Below are positions 42,170 through 53,174 of a stretch of 64,000 nt of DNA, in pieces. Each line of letters opens with the position of its first letter. The first letter of the stretch is position 1. This stretch comes from Symbiotaphrina buchneri (taxonomy: Eukaryota; Ascomycota; Symbiotaphrinales; Symbiotaphrinaceae): assembly GCA_001599915.1 (NCBI GenBank), contig BCIG01000003.1, positions 853,766 through 917,765 of the forward strand. Reading direction: 5' to 3'. The notes beneath the pieces are model-generated. The model was not told the origin of the DNA. It worked only from the letters and a program-made list of their open reading frames with translations, and made no database searches. The translations under genes and the position numbers were made by a program.

Positions 42170-45100
42170 ATGCGTTATGACCCCAGCACCGGTCTTACTT
42201 GGGTAAATGGGAGTAGCTCCGATGAAAGCGAGACGAGACAGACGCGTTATCGTTTGCCTGCGCTTCGTCCTGGGCCAGCGCTTCGTCCTGAGCATCCCCC
42301 TCGTCGAGACAAGCCGCAAGCTTGGGACTACAAAGCAAGGGCGTTGGGTAAAGGCTTCTCTACCTCTGCTCGGAATGAAGACATCAAGTCCTTTTCCATG
42401 TATCTACCCGAACCGAGTCGGGACCGGTCCAGCCCGAGTTCAACGAGCGTTTCGCTCCCTCAGAACCCGGACAATGAGACGTGGGACGTTGTCCGCTCGG
42501 TCGAACTCCCAGAACAAGGCGGTGTGGATGAGGGAATGCGCATCGTAGTCATGCTACAGCAACCATCTGGCGCCACGAGACCAGACTCGATCCGCTGGTG
42601 GTAAGAAGCCGCCCGTTCTTTTTTTCGAACTTTCTCTTATTGAGCTCATATTGACAGTCATCACCACGGGTCTGCGATGACATTTCAGATCTTCCAGGCA
42701 AGTCGTATCTTCTCTTTCTGTTGTTATAGTTGCTAAAGATGGGAAAGGATATTGTGAACCAAAATGTGGATGGGGCAGATCAAGCTTTGTCAAGTCGTCT
42801 TCTTACACGTGCCCAAAGGACATATCAGAGGTCATCCATCCATGGCTTGTATACCGAGCCTTGTGCTCTTACATATGAGGGTCGTTGGGAGCAGGCACAC
42901 TCACACACGAAGCGAAGACATGCAACGTTTTATGCAGTGCCATACCTTCAGTCACTGAATGAGAAGAGTTCAAAGCTGTACGACATGCATGAACGGAACA
43001 TTAGGTCTTCACCTGTCCATTATATGATGACACTTTTCCAGAGCTATTATATACATACATCTACTAGCGCTCTGGACTCACAAATGGCACATCTACACGG
43101 TGGTCGCATTTTTTTGTCCCCCAGCTCTGGTGTCTTTTTCTTGATTCTGGTAAGACGTACGCCACCTTTCTGCGCTTTTAGATTCACTCACAATGTCACA
43201 GCTATTATCTCTTGGGCAAACGTACCTCTACCTAACCTCTGGCAAACAAGGATTGTCGCTCGGACAGAACTTGCGATAGGTGATGAGCAACTGCTGCATG
43301 TCACTTTTCAGGTGCGGTTGCACCAAGAAGTAAGATGTTATATTCCCTTGCACGCTTGTGGTACCTGGTTTGTACGTCTACATACCTCGATGGAATAACA
43401 CCTCATCATCAGCTAAAGATATCAAAGGAGCTTGTGGAAGAATTAGAAAAGATCATACACGACAACTTCGATGACCTGAACGTATATCCCAGAGAGTATC
43501 TTTTTCAACTAAACCTGAATGAGGAGTACATAGATGAGACCACATGGTCATTCAAGCTGTCAACAATTGATCGGACCTCCCCGTTACCCAGATTAGCTAT
43601 CATAGAAGTGTCAAAACGTAAACGACTTGAATATCCGACTTTCCGCCTTGTCTACTCAGACCGGTACCGGTTCTGCATGCCGGTAATGGATATGAAATGG
43701 ACTTTATTGGAGTCCGATTGTTCACAAAGAGATTTCTCGTGAGTCATACACACATGCGAGGGACCTTCCCTTACAAGAAGCAGATACAGCGAACAAGGGA
43801 GCAACGTCATAATCCAGCCATATGGGCGGTCGCCACTGCCATCGCCACCGCCGTCGCCATCACCAACACCATCGCAGTCGCCAAATGCTGATATTGGTTA
43901 TGATCCTAGTGGAGTCAACAAGATCAATATCCCGGAAGACATGTACAAGATGTTTCGACACATAATAACAAGCACCCCGGAACAAAGCATAGAGCCAAGA
44001 ACTTCTTGCTTTACATACAAACCACTCTCACATCATCAGCATGCAACTGATGAGAAACAATCCTTGTCACTGGACCTTGAACCGCGTGCGGTATCAGTAG
44101 TATGTGTTGAGGACGTCGAGCCTCTAGGCTGTGTATTCCGCACTAGAGTTCGGGCTGTAGCGTCTGACATAGCGGTATCTGATTACAGCCGCCGCTGGGT
44201 ACCTTACCATGAAACCATCATACGGGTAGATGAACCCTGGATCGCCGGGTTACCGCCGTTTCTTACATGGTCGGGCTCGCAGACACTGAGTAGCACCATG
44301 CAGAATCGAACAGGATATATTTCGGGGCAATGAAACGTTCTCCGCAGCTGACTGTCCGATTGAGCAAAAGGACGTGTACAAGAAGTCACCTGCATGCACC
44401 ATAGATGATATAGGTGAAGCAGTACAAGCGAGCGGTCCCCAACTCACGAAGTTCGGTTGCACAAAGCTTAAAATTGTGCGGCTCTGTGTGAAAATCTGGG
44501 CCTATTTCCTTCCGGAGGAATTTGATTGTGAGCTGAGTCGAAGGTTTTGGGGTTCTGCAAGAGCCATCCTCGAGCTGGAGGTAAGGAGGACTCACTAGTC
44601 AAAGCCGTGACTGACCCTTGTTGACCAGGAGGAAAACTATCCATTGTCGACATTAGAGAGCCATTTGACAAAAGTGGAGAATTTGTTAGGCCTTGCTGCC
44701 ATTATTCGAGTTGGCGTGTCCACCGGCGATGGTGGTAAAGGCTCGTGCTATGCACTTCCGCCATCGATTGTTGGCACCTTTCTCAGCTTTATAAGCTTTG
44801 TTCTTGTGCTAGGGAACACGCCGAGTACCAAGGATCGTACCGCATTCTCCATGCTGTGGTATGCCAGATACCTATCTACGAGATGCGATTACCAAATTTC
44901 CCATTCATTTGCCGAATTCAGAGGAATGGCAAGGCGGCGGACCGGCAGACCCTCCGAGCCGAGTCAGCCGAGTACGGCCCGCGATGCAAAGACGGAAGAT
45001 TTAGCCTCTGCTATAATGGAGAGGGCACTTGGAGGGTTCGGAGATGCGGGAAACACGCATAGCAGCGGACCTTTCAACGTTGCGCGCAAATACGCTGAGA

Positions 45101-45760
45101 TAATTGAACGATTCGTATATTGTCCCTCGGTTATGACTTGTCACAACGACTGATTGAGGTATTAGGAACATCAAGTCAGAAGTCATCCCACCAGAGCTAT
45201 TCTTCGAGATATCACAGACATTGGCCAGGAGCTGAAACTGATCGGCAGGCTGTTAGAAAAGCAGCATATTGGCTTAACATCATTCCAAGAGATCAGTGAC
45301 GCGAGCGGCATCGCAGGCACAATCAATATACGCACCCTAGCAGACTTAGGGGCGAGAAACCAGGCTTCCCAGGAGCTTCAAGCACGCTTAACAGAGCTTG
45401 AAGGGCGTGTATGTCTACCCATTCTGCGGGTATGGCTCTTACTTACGTTATGTCTGTACCAGCTCGTCAGAGACATCGAAATACAGAACGATGACCACGG
45501 GAAAGCAATATTGGTTTTCACAACCGTTACCATTGCCTCTCTCGTTTGTGACCAGCTATTTTGGTATGAACACGGCAGATATCCGCTCTATGAACGGCAG
45601 TCAGTCCCTCTACTGGGCCGTCGCCCTGCCCATTAGCTTTGTGGTAGTTTCTACTGTTCGATCATTGCTTTTGGGCCCAAGCGGTTCAAGAATAAACTGG
45701 AAGGCGTTGCTGCTCGGGTCGCTCCGAGTAGGGACGAGGGAGACTTTCAAAGGTGGAATG
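42170..45760 (+). pseudogene. CorA-like magnesium transporter-domain gene, broken
   Basis: A large multi-exon fungal protein ending in a CorA-type channel domain. From the N-terminus: a charged, Pro/Ser-rich region (MRYDPSTGLTWVNGSS), RPDSIRWW, a helical part (RLLTRAQRTYQRSSIHG), LHACGTWFV, a Pro/Ser spacer, a helical block (VKIWAYFLPEEFDCELSRRF), and a coiled pre-membrane helix (EIQNDDHGKAILVFTTVTI). The first membrane helix and signature (LSFVTSYFGMNTADIR, the GMN motif) follow, then the second helix (LYWAVALPISFVVVSTV). Frame breaks occur at a T7 run (about 43111), near 43742-43800, and between VFTTVTI and LPLSFV (about 45530), where bases are missing just before the GMN motif. Some joins may be introns (one apparent intron starts GC), but the last break cannot be, so the channel is dead. 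Confidence 0.6.
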
Positions 45761-45799
45761 CAGGCCACGCCAAAGTCTGAAAGTTTGGGTGAAATGAGC

Positions 45800-46043
45800 C
45801 TGTGGCTTCTCAGTGTTTACATTGTATATACCGTGTTTGAGCCGAGAGGCGATATCGAAGTCTGGCCCGACAAACATAAACTTGAGGATTGTCCCGGTGC
45901 ACGTCTGGATGGCCCTGCCACAGGTGTCTGTCAAGTTGATGGTGGGGAAGAACTGTTGCTACGGACACAGGCGACCAGGAAGAGCAGGATACGCAAGAAC
46001 AGCCCAACGTCTGCCTGGGCTGCGGTAGTGAAGACATCGTTGT
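45800..46043 (-). pseudogene. 5' remnant of a GH43 glycosidase gene
   Basis: On the minus strand this segment matches the start of the GH43 gene at 51.6-53.2 kb. It shares the opening MSSL, a hydrophobic signal region (GLFLRILLFLVAC), the segment that reads FFPTINMTDTSG in the complete gene (here SSPPS followed by LTDTCGRAIQ), and a stretch with GPDFDIAS. Frameshifts separate these parts, and the match fades before the CorA-like relic. Divergence is large, so this is an old paralogue, not a recent copy. It ends about 100 bases from the stop of the arsenate-reductase-like gene. Confidence 0.6.
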
Positions 46044-46141
46044 GAAGACTGGACTCGCGTTGGTCCAACCTCTTAAATAGAGTCCCTGATATGTCGCCGA
46101 TTGAAATTGATGAGACTAGACTATCATGCCTAGAAAGTTCA

Positions 46142-46716
46142 TCACTTTCCCCAAGATGCTGCATTATATCCGTCCATCAACTTGACATATTCCTCGCCAG
46201 CAGAGGCCCATCCTTTGACACCACCTTCCAGTACTAAACTCTCCATTTCAACACTTTCGCTTGCTTTCTCTTTGATATAGTCCGCAAACCACCCTGCTGC
46301 ACGAGTACCTCGTCCGCCAGATGAGCCTACGATGTGCATTTATGAATGAGTGAAGTGGGGCAATAGACATGCGATGGAGTATACTGACCACAATACCAGA
46401 CGACTTTCTTGATCCCCGCAGCAGAAAATAGAGCAAATAGTGTTGGGAGGGACGGATACAGAGTCTGGGCAGGCAGATTGACCGAGCCGTGAATAGTACC
46501 TCCCTGTCTCGATCAGTGCTATAGGATTGATGGAGAGCTTCATACACGGACTTCATGGTCCTTACGCCTTAGATCAACAAGGATGAAATCGTTGTGATCT
46601 GTGGCTGGCCTTTCTTGCAGCCATTTTCGAACATCGGCCCGCGATACTCCGGTCGGACTGGACCTGGGGGTTGGGTAGGGTGCATACCATGGTTCTTCAG
46701 CGTCGACGGCCGCCAT
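46142..46716 (-). CDS. Rhodanese/Cdc25-fold arsenate reductase-like phosphatase
   Basis: A protein of about 156 residues in the rhodanese/Cdc25 fold, like yeast Acr2 and Ych1. It opens MAAVDAEEPWYAPYP, then DFILVDLRRKDHEVR (the rhodanese Asp-Leu-Arg strand), GGTIHGSVNLPAQTL, and WYCGSSGGRGTRAAGWFADY. There the active-site loop CGSSGGR is a Cys-x5-Arg of the phosphatase or arsenate-reductase type. It ends VLEGGVKGW followed by a short helix. Two short introns (about 46505-46547 and 46329-46390) give a clean frame. With ArsH divergently transcribed 513 bases away, reduction of arsenate to arsenite is the likely reaction, although phosphatase activity cannot be excluded. Confidence 0.8.
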
Positions 46717-47229
46717 GACGCGTTTGTGGTTGAGAGATCCAAATGCAACAGATAGTGTCTTAGTTCCCTTGTCTTATCTGAATGCTGTAGATGTGGAAGC
46801 TGAGTTGGTTGTTACCGCTACGAAGGGGCTAAAGAGCTGTCTAGACGAGAGCTGAATCTCTAGAGGCTTGGCAGCTAATCCTTTTGGGTGGGATGTACGA
46901 GAAAGGTGGGTCAGGAGAAGTAGCACGGTACGCCCGCTGCTACAATCCGGCAAATTGACCAACTACAGGCTTCCAGTGACATACTGTTTTTCCGGCCGTA
47001 TCGCTCCTGTATAGAGTATTGGGTGGCATTCCAGCGAATGGTACTGCTAAGCTTTTGCAATCAATGCTAGAACTCATGTTCTCAGTAAGTTCCCTGGTCG
47101 GGATTCGTAGAATAACGGAGCTGGTAAAAGACAAATTCGTCTTTGCATAGCGAGAAGCGCCCTGCTATCGGGGAAGCATCTTACCACAACATCGAAGCTC
47201 GTCCACCTCAGGCAATCTCAAGTCGCGAC
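46717..47229. promoter_or_regulatory. Divergent promoter of the arsenic pair
   Basis: A 513-base shared intergenic region between the reductase and ArsH start codons. No gene lies inside. Co-regulation by arsenic is likely from the arrangement, but I did not identify a specific operator. Confidence 0.45.
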
Positions 47230-48306
47230 ATGGTCCCCGGCATCGCTCCTGAAAACGGCGACTTGAACAACACAGCCCGCACGGTTGAAGTAATAGCCCC
47301 CGACGCGGCGTTTTCATATCGGTCGCTTGCTATCGCGCAAGAAGATGATGACGCCACCGTACGAGCAACATATCGTCCTTTCCTCCTCGATCCTGAGATA
47401 ACCGGCACAGACTGGATTAGTAGACTCGAGCTGAGCACTGTGACGAAGCTTGCAGAAACGGCATTGCAACAGAGCGGGGAGAGGGTGAAAGTGCTGGTTT
47501 TGATTGGTAGTCTACGGCAACGGTCGGTGGTCTTTCCTACTAGCAAGAACTTACATTTTGGACAGTTCCAGGTTGCTGATTAGAATGATATGTAGGTCTT
47601 ACTCTCGTCTGTTGGCCTATGAAGCATCCCGAATCTTATTCCGTCTCGGCTGCGACGTTCGTGTCTATGATCCCGATGGCCTCCCTGTTAAAGATGACCG
47701 TCAACACGCCCACCCAAAAGTCAAGGAGCTGCGGGACTTGAGTCGCTGGAGCGATGGTCATGTCTGGGTGTGCCCTGAGCAGCATGGGAATCTAGTGCGT
47801 TTCTTTCCGTGTCCTACTCCGCCTTTGCACAACATCTCCAAGTAGAGTCTTTTCTGACGCTTCTCTTTGCATTCTTCTGGCAGACCGCCGTCTTCAAGAA
47901 CCAAATCGACTGGATTCCATTATCAATCGGCTCCGTTCGTCCGACCCAGGGTCACACACTCGCGCTTGCGCAAGTGTCGGGCGGCTCGCAGTCATTTAAT
48001 ACCGTCAATTCATTACGTATCCTCGGGCGGTGGATGCGCATGTTCACGATCCCTAATCAATCATCTGTGCCCAAGGCGTATACGCAGTTCACATCCGAAG
48101 ATGATGCAGAAGATGGCGGGAGTCGGATGCTACCGAGTGGAAACCGAGATCGTGTTGTTGACTGTATGGAAGAGTTCCTCAAGTACACCATTATCATGAG
48201 GCCACACTTTAGCATGTTTGCCGATCGATTCAGCGAGAGGACGGCGTGGGCGGAGCGGGGCGCGAAAGAGAGGATGAAAGCAGAAGACCTTGGATATGCG
48301 CGATGA
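47230..48306 (+). CDS. arsH: ArsH, NADPH-dependent FMN reductase (arsenic resistance)
   Basis: A 304-residue flavoprotein of the ArsH family, which uses NADPH and FMN and detoxifies organoarsenicals. Exons: 47230-47522, 47596-47794 and 47884-48306, totalling exactly 915 coding bases. The FMN-phosphate loop reads [20 protein letters not shown]. Other family segments are [72 protein letters not shown] and [14 protein letters not shown]. The ATG at 47230 ([12 protein letters not shown]) is the first in frame; the open frame extends upstream without another ATG. The gene is complete and very well conserved. It pairs with the arsenate-reductase-like gene, but no arsenite efflux pump (Acr3/ArsB) is seen in the window. 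Confidence 0.93.
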
Positions 48307-48412
48307 TAGATAGAAAGCACTTTGGTGATGAAGATAGACTTGATGATATCACATGTGCACGACATAAGACTATAGGTATCGATCGGACTATCAAGCATAT
48401 ATGCTCTAACTT

Positions 48413-49863
48413 TTAACTTTTGTGACGCGTCCGCCAGAGTTCCAACATTATCAAAGACGCTGCCAAGTATGCCGTACCTGCAAAGACCTGCGGATATAGG
48501 TATTCTCGGTCTGAGTAGGGTCTCCTAAGCAGAAGTGAGATCACCTCAGAGACTGTACATTTGAGTGAAAGCCTAGACCTCCCGCGAAGTAAGAGGAGGC
48601 TTACAGGTGGTGGGCAATACAACCACAAGCCATGATAGAGATAGTAGCGACGGCAGATCAACTAATCCAGCAACTTCTGCACACAAAGGGCCTATCGTCT
48701 GTAACATGTAAGCTGGAGACTGCATGGGAGAGCACTTAAGGATGCTTACAACGCAGAAGACACCCAAGATGGCTCCACTGATGACTGCATAGACTGCCGT
48801 AACTGTGTACGAGGTAGCAGGAAGCCAAATAGCAAAGGCTGAAACGCCGCACAGCAGCGTCAAGATCCCAGCCGTCTCCACCTTCCCGAAACGGTCACTG
48901 AGAAAACCGATGGACGGTCTCCCAAACGCCGTTCCCATATTCAGAAACGCGGATATGGCAGTCTGCTGAGCCTTTGATAGCCCAATGGAGGCCGCGAAGT
49001 CCGGCAGAGAGAAGAGCAAAACAGCATATCCAAGCATGCTGATGAACGACCACGACAGAAGAAGCAGCACTTGGTATCGGCGCAGAAGATGAAATGCAAG
49101 ACCCTGCTGTCGAGGGCGGATGTCTGCATTGCGGTCGCGCGCCAGAATTGCTGCCACACCAAGCATGACACCACTTGCGATGCCCGTGAAACGGAGAGCC
49201 CACGACAGCGAGACACTCTGGATCATGGCCTGCAGGCCGAACGAAAAGATGATGCCCCCAATCCCTGAACCGGCGGAGGCAATTCCGCTCACGAGCGTCC
49301 GCTTCTTGTCGAACCATTGGGGTAGTATTGCGACGCTTGGGACATGGATGAAGCCAACACCGAGGCCGACAAGGAAGCCTTGGGAGAGAAACAGATGCCA
49401 TATCTGAGACGCGAACGACGCTCCAATGAAGCCGGCTGCCTGCATGAATGCGCCCAGGAGCATCGTGAGTCGCAGCCCGAAACGCCGAACCAGGATGGTG
49501 ACAAGCGGAGCGGCCAGCATTGCCCCGCCGAAGTTCAGGCCGCCGATGAACGCGTAGTCAATGGGCGTTGAGCCGGGAAAAGAGCCGGATGCAAGATAGT
49601 AAGCTAGGAAGATGCCGTACGATTGCTATTATTTGAATCTATCAGTAAACAACCATACGCCCGTAAGTGCAGTGGTGGCTCACCGCTACCACGCCCCAGC
49701 TGAAACAATTGACCATGAAACAAGCAATAACGCAGATCCAACCGTAGCCGCCATCTGGTGGTTCATGAGCGCACCTCATAGAACTCTCAAGCTGGCTAGG
49801 ACATGGCTCCAGGACGTGATCTGCCTCTTGAGACCTAGACACAAGTGCAAACTGGGCAGTCAT
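48413..49863 (-). CDS. MCT-type MFS transporter
   Basis: A 12-helix MFS protein of about 430 residues in the monocarboxylate-transporter-like group. It opens with a soluble leader and the hallmark EPPDGGYGWICVIACFMVN (the [D/E]G[G/S][W/Y]GW motif of MCTs) before helix 1. An intron follows, then YGIFLAYYL, IDYAFIGGLNFGGAMLAAPL, RRFGLRLTMLLGA, GFLVGLGVGFIHVPSVAILP, QWFDKKRTLVSGIASAGSGI, FGRPSIGFLSDRFGK and, after a further intron near 48690-48750, TIGPLCAEVAGL. A last small exon ends the protein. All joins keep frame. Substrates of fungal members vary (carboxylates, riboflavin, others) and cannot be fixed. It converges with ArsH, with stops about 107 bases apart; a role in arsenic tolerance is only possible. 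Confidence 0.85.
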
Positions 49864-50294
49864 GCCTAGGAGCCCCAGAGTTCATGAGAGATTTCGGCGT
49901 CGACTGAGATATCAGTGAGATGAGAGCAATCGGGAGGGCCGAGATGCCGAGACGTATACAGAAAACGATGCTTGCTCATCTTACAAACTTCTCAACACTC
50001 ACTTAGCGTCCTGATTTGCATAAGTTTCCATTGCATTTCGAAGTGCGAATTCAATGTTGACGGTACCTTTTGTTCTGGCCAGAGAAGGTTAGCGAGGCCG
50101 GGCCAGGCCCAAGAGATTGGTAATGTGACTGCCGTTAGCTGATCATGACATAATAGAGTAAACCAGATTAAGTATTAAACAGATAACTTCTTGTAGGACA
50201 AATCAACTTTTGTCTGTTAAGTAAGAAAGGCTGGAGCATTTGTGCAGTGATGAGGTAGCTCCATAAAATGTAGTTTTATGTAGATTACTGGTTG

Positions 50295-50385
50295 AGATCA
50301 AGTGACCAGCAGGCTGAATAGGCAGGATGATACCAGCCGTCTTGTCTGTGACCGACATCAGAGAGTGTCCATCTCATGATAAACA
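50295..50385 (-). pseudogene. Short GH43 relic with internal deletion
   Basis: Two adjacent blocks match separate parts of the GH43 gene. Bases about 50296-50323 match about 51921-51948 (28 positions, three mismatches; gatcaag, gaccagc and ggctga are shared). Bases about 50331-50371 match about 52242-52282 (ccagccgtcttgtct and tcagagagtgt are shared), including intron sequence of that gene. The roughly 290 bases between them in the full gene are missing. Orientation is the same as the full gene. Confidence 0.7.
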
Positions 50386-50413
50386 ATATGTTCGAACCCC
50401 CTACCAAAATTTC

Positions 50414-50477
50414 CCCTTTACAAAAGGGTTGACCTACAGACTAATTATAGTTGGTAGGTTGGCCTCTTCGTAAAGGG
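50414..50477. repeat. 64-base imperfect inverted repeat
   Basis: The left arm 50414-50437 (ccctttac...gacctac) and the right arm 50454-50477 (gtaggtt...gtaaaggg) pair over 24 positions with six mismatches, all of the transition type, around a 16-base loop. It could be a tiny terminal-inverted-repeat element or a hairpin-forming site. Confidence 0.6.
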
Positions 50478-50858
50478 AAGGATTAGGTGATGATACGTTC
50501 CTGATGGTAGTCTAATCCAGCAAGGTAGGAGCCTAGCCAGGTAGGACCAGCAAGGTACCTAATAGTAGTTGCTCTCTCTGGTCATAACCAACCCAGTCGC
50601 CTATCTCTACGCGCCGGGTCAGAGTTTGTTGATGTCAAGCATCAGTGGCACACATGGAAGTATGAACGGCGCGTATTCCTGGATGGACCTATAAATGAAA
50701 AAATGCAACGAACGCTCTCGATTTTTGTCTTGTCGTTGATCTATAGAACAAATACCTCTGAAGGTTATCACCTACCATCATACAGACTCAAGCAAACCGC
50801 TCCACAACGCAACCATACAGCACAATCGTATAACGCCCACATCATCAACACTCTAAGT

Positions 50859-51383
50859 ATGTCGAATCCGCTTTACGTCCCCTCAGCCGCTGCGAACGAG
50901 TTTGCAGACCTTGTGGTCACCAACATCCGTCTTGCGGGCCATGCTCCAAACCCCATTTCACCAACCAGCGATATTCAAGTCAATCATTGGGTCATTGATC
51001 TACAAGTGCGGGAGGGTGGGTCTGTCCGTCTCGACATCTCACCCAATGTCATCATGATTGGTGGTCCGGCAACGCTTGTCGTCCAAAGACTGACGTCTCC
51101 TGCCGATGATGTTGTGCGTTATCATACCTACAATGTAGGAGCAGAGCTTTCTGTTCGCATGGTCATGGGTCAAGTTTTGGAGCAAGGATTTCACAGATTT
51201 CGATATGGAGACAGGACTCTCGAATGCAGGCACTGGGTATATTCAGTCATGCAACATTTCGCTGCCATGGGGTGGATAGTGGCGCCGACTCAGGATATTC
51301 ACGATATAGTCAGCAGGACATGGACTACCGGGGTACTACAATTACCGGACACTCCGGACTGGACACAAGGCGTGTTCTACTAG
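50859..51383 (+). CDS. Fungal protein of unknown function
   Basis: An intronless protein of 174 residues from the ATG at 50859 (MSNPLYVPSAAANEFADL). The frame is open further up to an ATG at 50703, but that ATG lies only a dozen bases after a TATAAA box, so the downstream start is preferred. Predicted strands alternate with short helices: DLVVTNIRLAGHAP, VNHWVIDLQVREGGSVRLD, ATLVVQRL and MVMGQVLEQGFHRFRYGD. It ends with a helix and a Thr/Trp-rich tail (TWTTGVLQLPDTPDWTQG). No signal peptide, membrane segment or catalytic motif is seen. It resembles fungus-specific proteins of unknown function that I cannot name with certainty. Confidence 0.65.
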   Translation: MSNPLYVPSAAANEFADLVVTNIRLAGHAPNPISPTSDIQVNHWVIDLQVREGGSVRLDISPNVIMIGGPATLVVQRLTSPADDVVRYHTYNVGAELSVRMVMGQVLEQGFHRFRYGDRTLECRHWVYSVMQHFAAMGWIVAPTQDIHDIVSRTWTTGVLQLPDTPDWTQGVFY

Positions 51384-51507
51384 GAAATGTTTCCGTATCA
51401 TAAGGTCGGAGGATGCCTACTTCGGGGATAAGGGCGGGATCCGGTACGATAGAAAACGAAGCCATAGTTCAAATAATTGATTGCAGCTTCTATCCGGTGT
51501 TCACCTT

Positions 51508-53174
51508 TCAATCCACATCAGATACCTCGACACTGGTGACATAAACCGAGGGCCCTTGCGGCTCGATTGGAGCACAAACGACCTCAGAGCCCGCACTCAA
51601 GTATACCTAGACGGGAGCATCGAGATACACAGTATCGCTCCTTGTCGACTCCAACAGTGCTGCGCCTTGACTGCTCCCGTCCACCACGACGTCAATGTCC
51701 TGCCAGGTCTGCTTTCCATTATTGTAAGCGTATTTTAGCGAGAGCACCTTCTCTCCCTCTGTCCCATTCCACACAAACGAGAAAGAGTCACCAGCGCCTA
51801 GGGTTACCGTCTCCCCACTCTCACAGGCGCTGCAATTCGTCAGCGCGGAAGCATTACTAAGAACCATTTGCCTGGCTTGAATGCTGGTGTAGCTAAGATT
51901 GGACCACGTCCCGGCGGCCAGATCAAGCGACCAGCCGGCTGAGTAGGCGATTGACAGGGCGCTGCCGTTATAGTTCAGCGGGTAGAAGGAGTATGTCGAG
52001 TCACCGAGGTTGGGCGCGTTCCAGTGGTCGCCGTAGTACATATAAAGGGTACCGTTCGTACCGTTGATGGCGAGATCGTATGCGTTCTGGCTGTTGTAGG
52101 CGAAGGTTCCTTCGGGGGCGATGAGGACAGGATCCGACCACGGCCCTGTAAGCAGATTAGATGAGCTCGGACCTGGGAATTAAGCAACTGGGAAATGTAC
52201 CGCTCATGGATGTGGCCGTCATGAAATAGTTGTCGGCGGGGTTCCAGCCGTCTTGTCTATGAGAGGATGTCAGAGAGTGTGCGTCCAGCAATACAAGACA
52301 TACTTGGAGTAGAGAAGGTAGTAGACGCCGTCAATCTTCAACATTCCCGGCGCCTCCCAGTACACATCTGTATCTGTCAATATTTGCATCATCGACTCCT
52401 TGGATTGAGTAACTTACCGGTCCATATATAATCCTGCTTCGTGACATTGTAGTAATCCTCGTCGAGCGAGGCAATCTTGAAATCTGCATTACCGTCCGAT
52501 GCGAAAATGAGATATGCAGTGGCTGTAGTCCGTCAGATCCCGTAGCAGAAATCGTGAGATTCTCTTGCTCACAGTTGTCGTCTTTCCACACGGTCATGTC
52601 TCGACTGTCCGTGCCCAAAGGCTTGAACGAGCCTCTCCAAGTATAATTACCATCAATCGTGGACGACGTTGCAACACCGACCTATCAACCCCCGTTATCC
52701 CTCTCCTCTTCCATAAGTCCCTTTCCACTATTCCCAGCAAGCAAACAAAAACACCCCACTCACCATGGCCTCCGAATAACTCGCATCATCACTATGGAAC
52801 CACATGACAAACTCCTGATTCTTCTCATTCCACAAGACCTTGGGCCGCTCCACAATACTCGCATTGCTGATATTCGTGCCCGCAATGGGCGTCAGCACGG
52901 GCCCCCGATACTCCCAGGCCGCCAGGTCCGAGGACCGGTAGCAGGAGATGGATTGGAAGTGCCCGCTTGTTGTTTCGTTGGTCTTGTCTTCGCCGACCCA
53001 GTAGAAGTACCCCGCGGATTGTAGGATTGCGCCACCGTGTGCTTGGATCGCGCTGCCGCTGGTGTCGGTCATGTTGATGGTGGGGAAGAACTGGGCGCTG
53101 CGGGCAGGGAGAGCTAGCAACAGCAGGACAAGAAATAGAATTCTCATCACCGTGGGCCACTGTAGGGAAGACAT
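51508..53174 (-). CDS. Secreted GH43 galactan 1,3-beta-galactosidase-like enzyme with premature stop
   Basis: A secreted family-43 glycosidase of about 450 residues. It has a signal peptide (MRILFLVLLLLALPARSA), then FFPTINMTDTSGSAIQAHGG and YFYWVGEDK, typical of GH43 exo-beta-1,3-galactanases (subfamily 24). After introns near 52755, 52515-52545, 52385-52415 and 52150-52255 come VERPKVLWNEKNQEFVMWFH, MTVWKDD, YLIFASDGNADFKIASLDED, VYWEAPGMLKIDGVYYLLYS and GTLYMYYGDHWNA. The C-terminal part looks like a CBM35-type sugar-binding domain (LGAGDSFSFVWNGTEG, YAYNNGKQTWQDIDV). A TAG at 51607-51609 stops the frame. The same frame then continues for 32 plausible residues (VYLSAGSEVV...) to a TGA at 51508, so the last strands of the binding domain are probably lost. 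The catalytic part is intact, so activity may remain. Confidence 0.7.

Larger units (their letters stand above)
49864..50858. other. Intergenic region with GH43 relic and hairpin
   Basis: About 1 kb without an intact gene. It contains a short GH43 relic (50295-50385) and a 64-base imperfect hairpin (50414-50477), listed separately. A TATAAA box lies near 50690, upstream of the next gene. Confidence 0.5.

Noticed and set aside
50385-50405. gttcgaacccc resembling a tRNA T-arm
   Set aside because: No cloverleaf can be formed with upstream sequence; it is an isolated match.
50703-50858. Upstream in-frame ATG extending the unknown protein by 52 residues
   Set aside because: It lies only about a dozen bases after a TATAAA box, so it is likely upstream of or at the transcription start.
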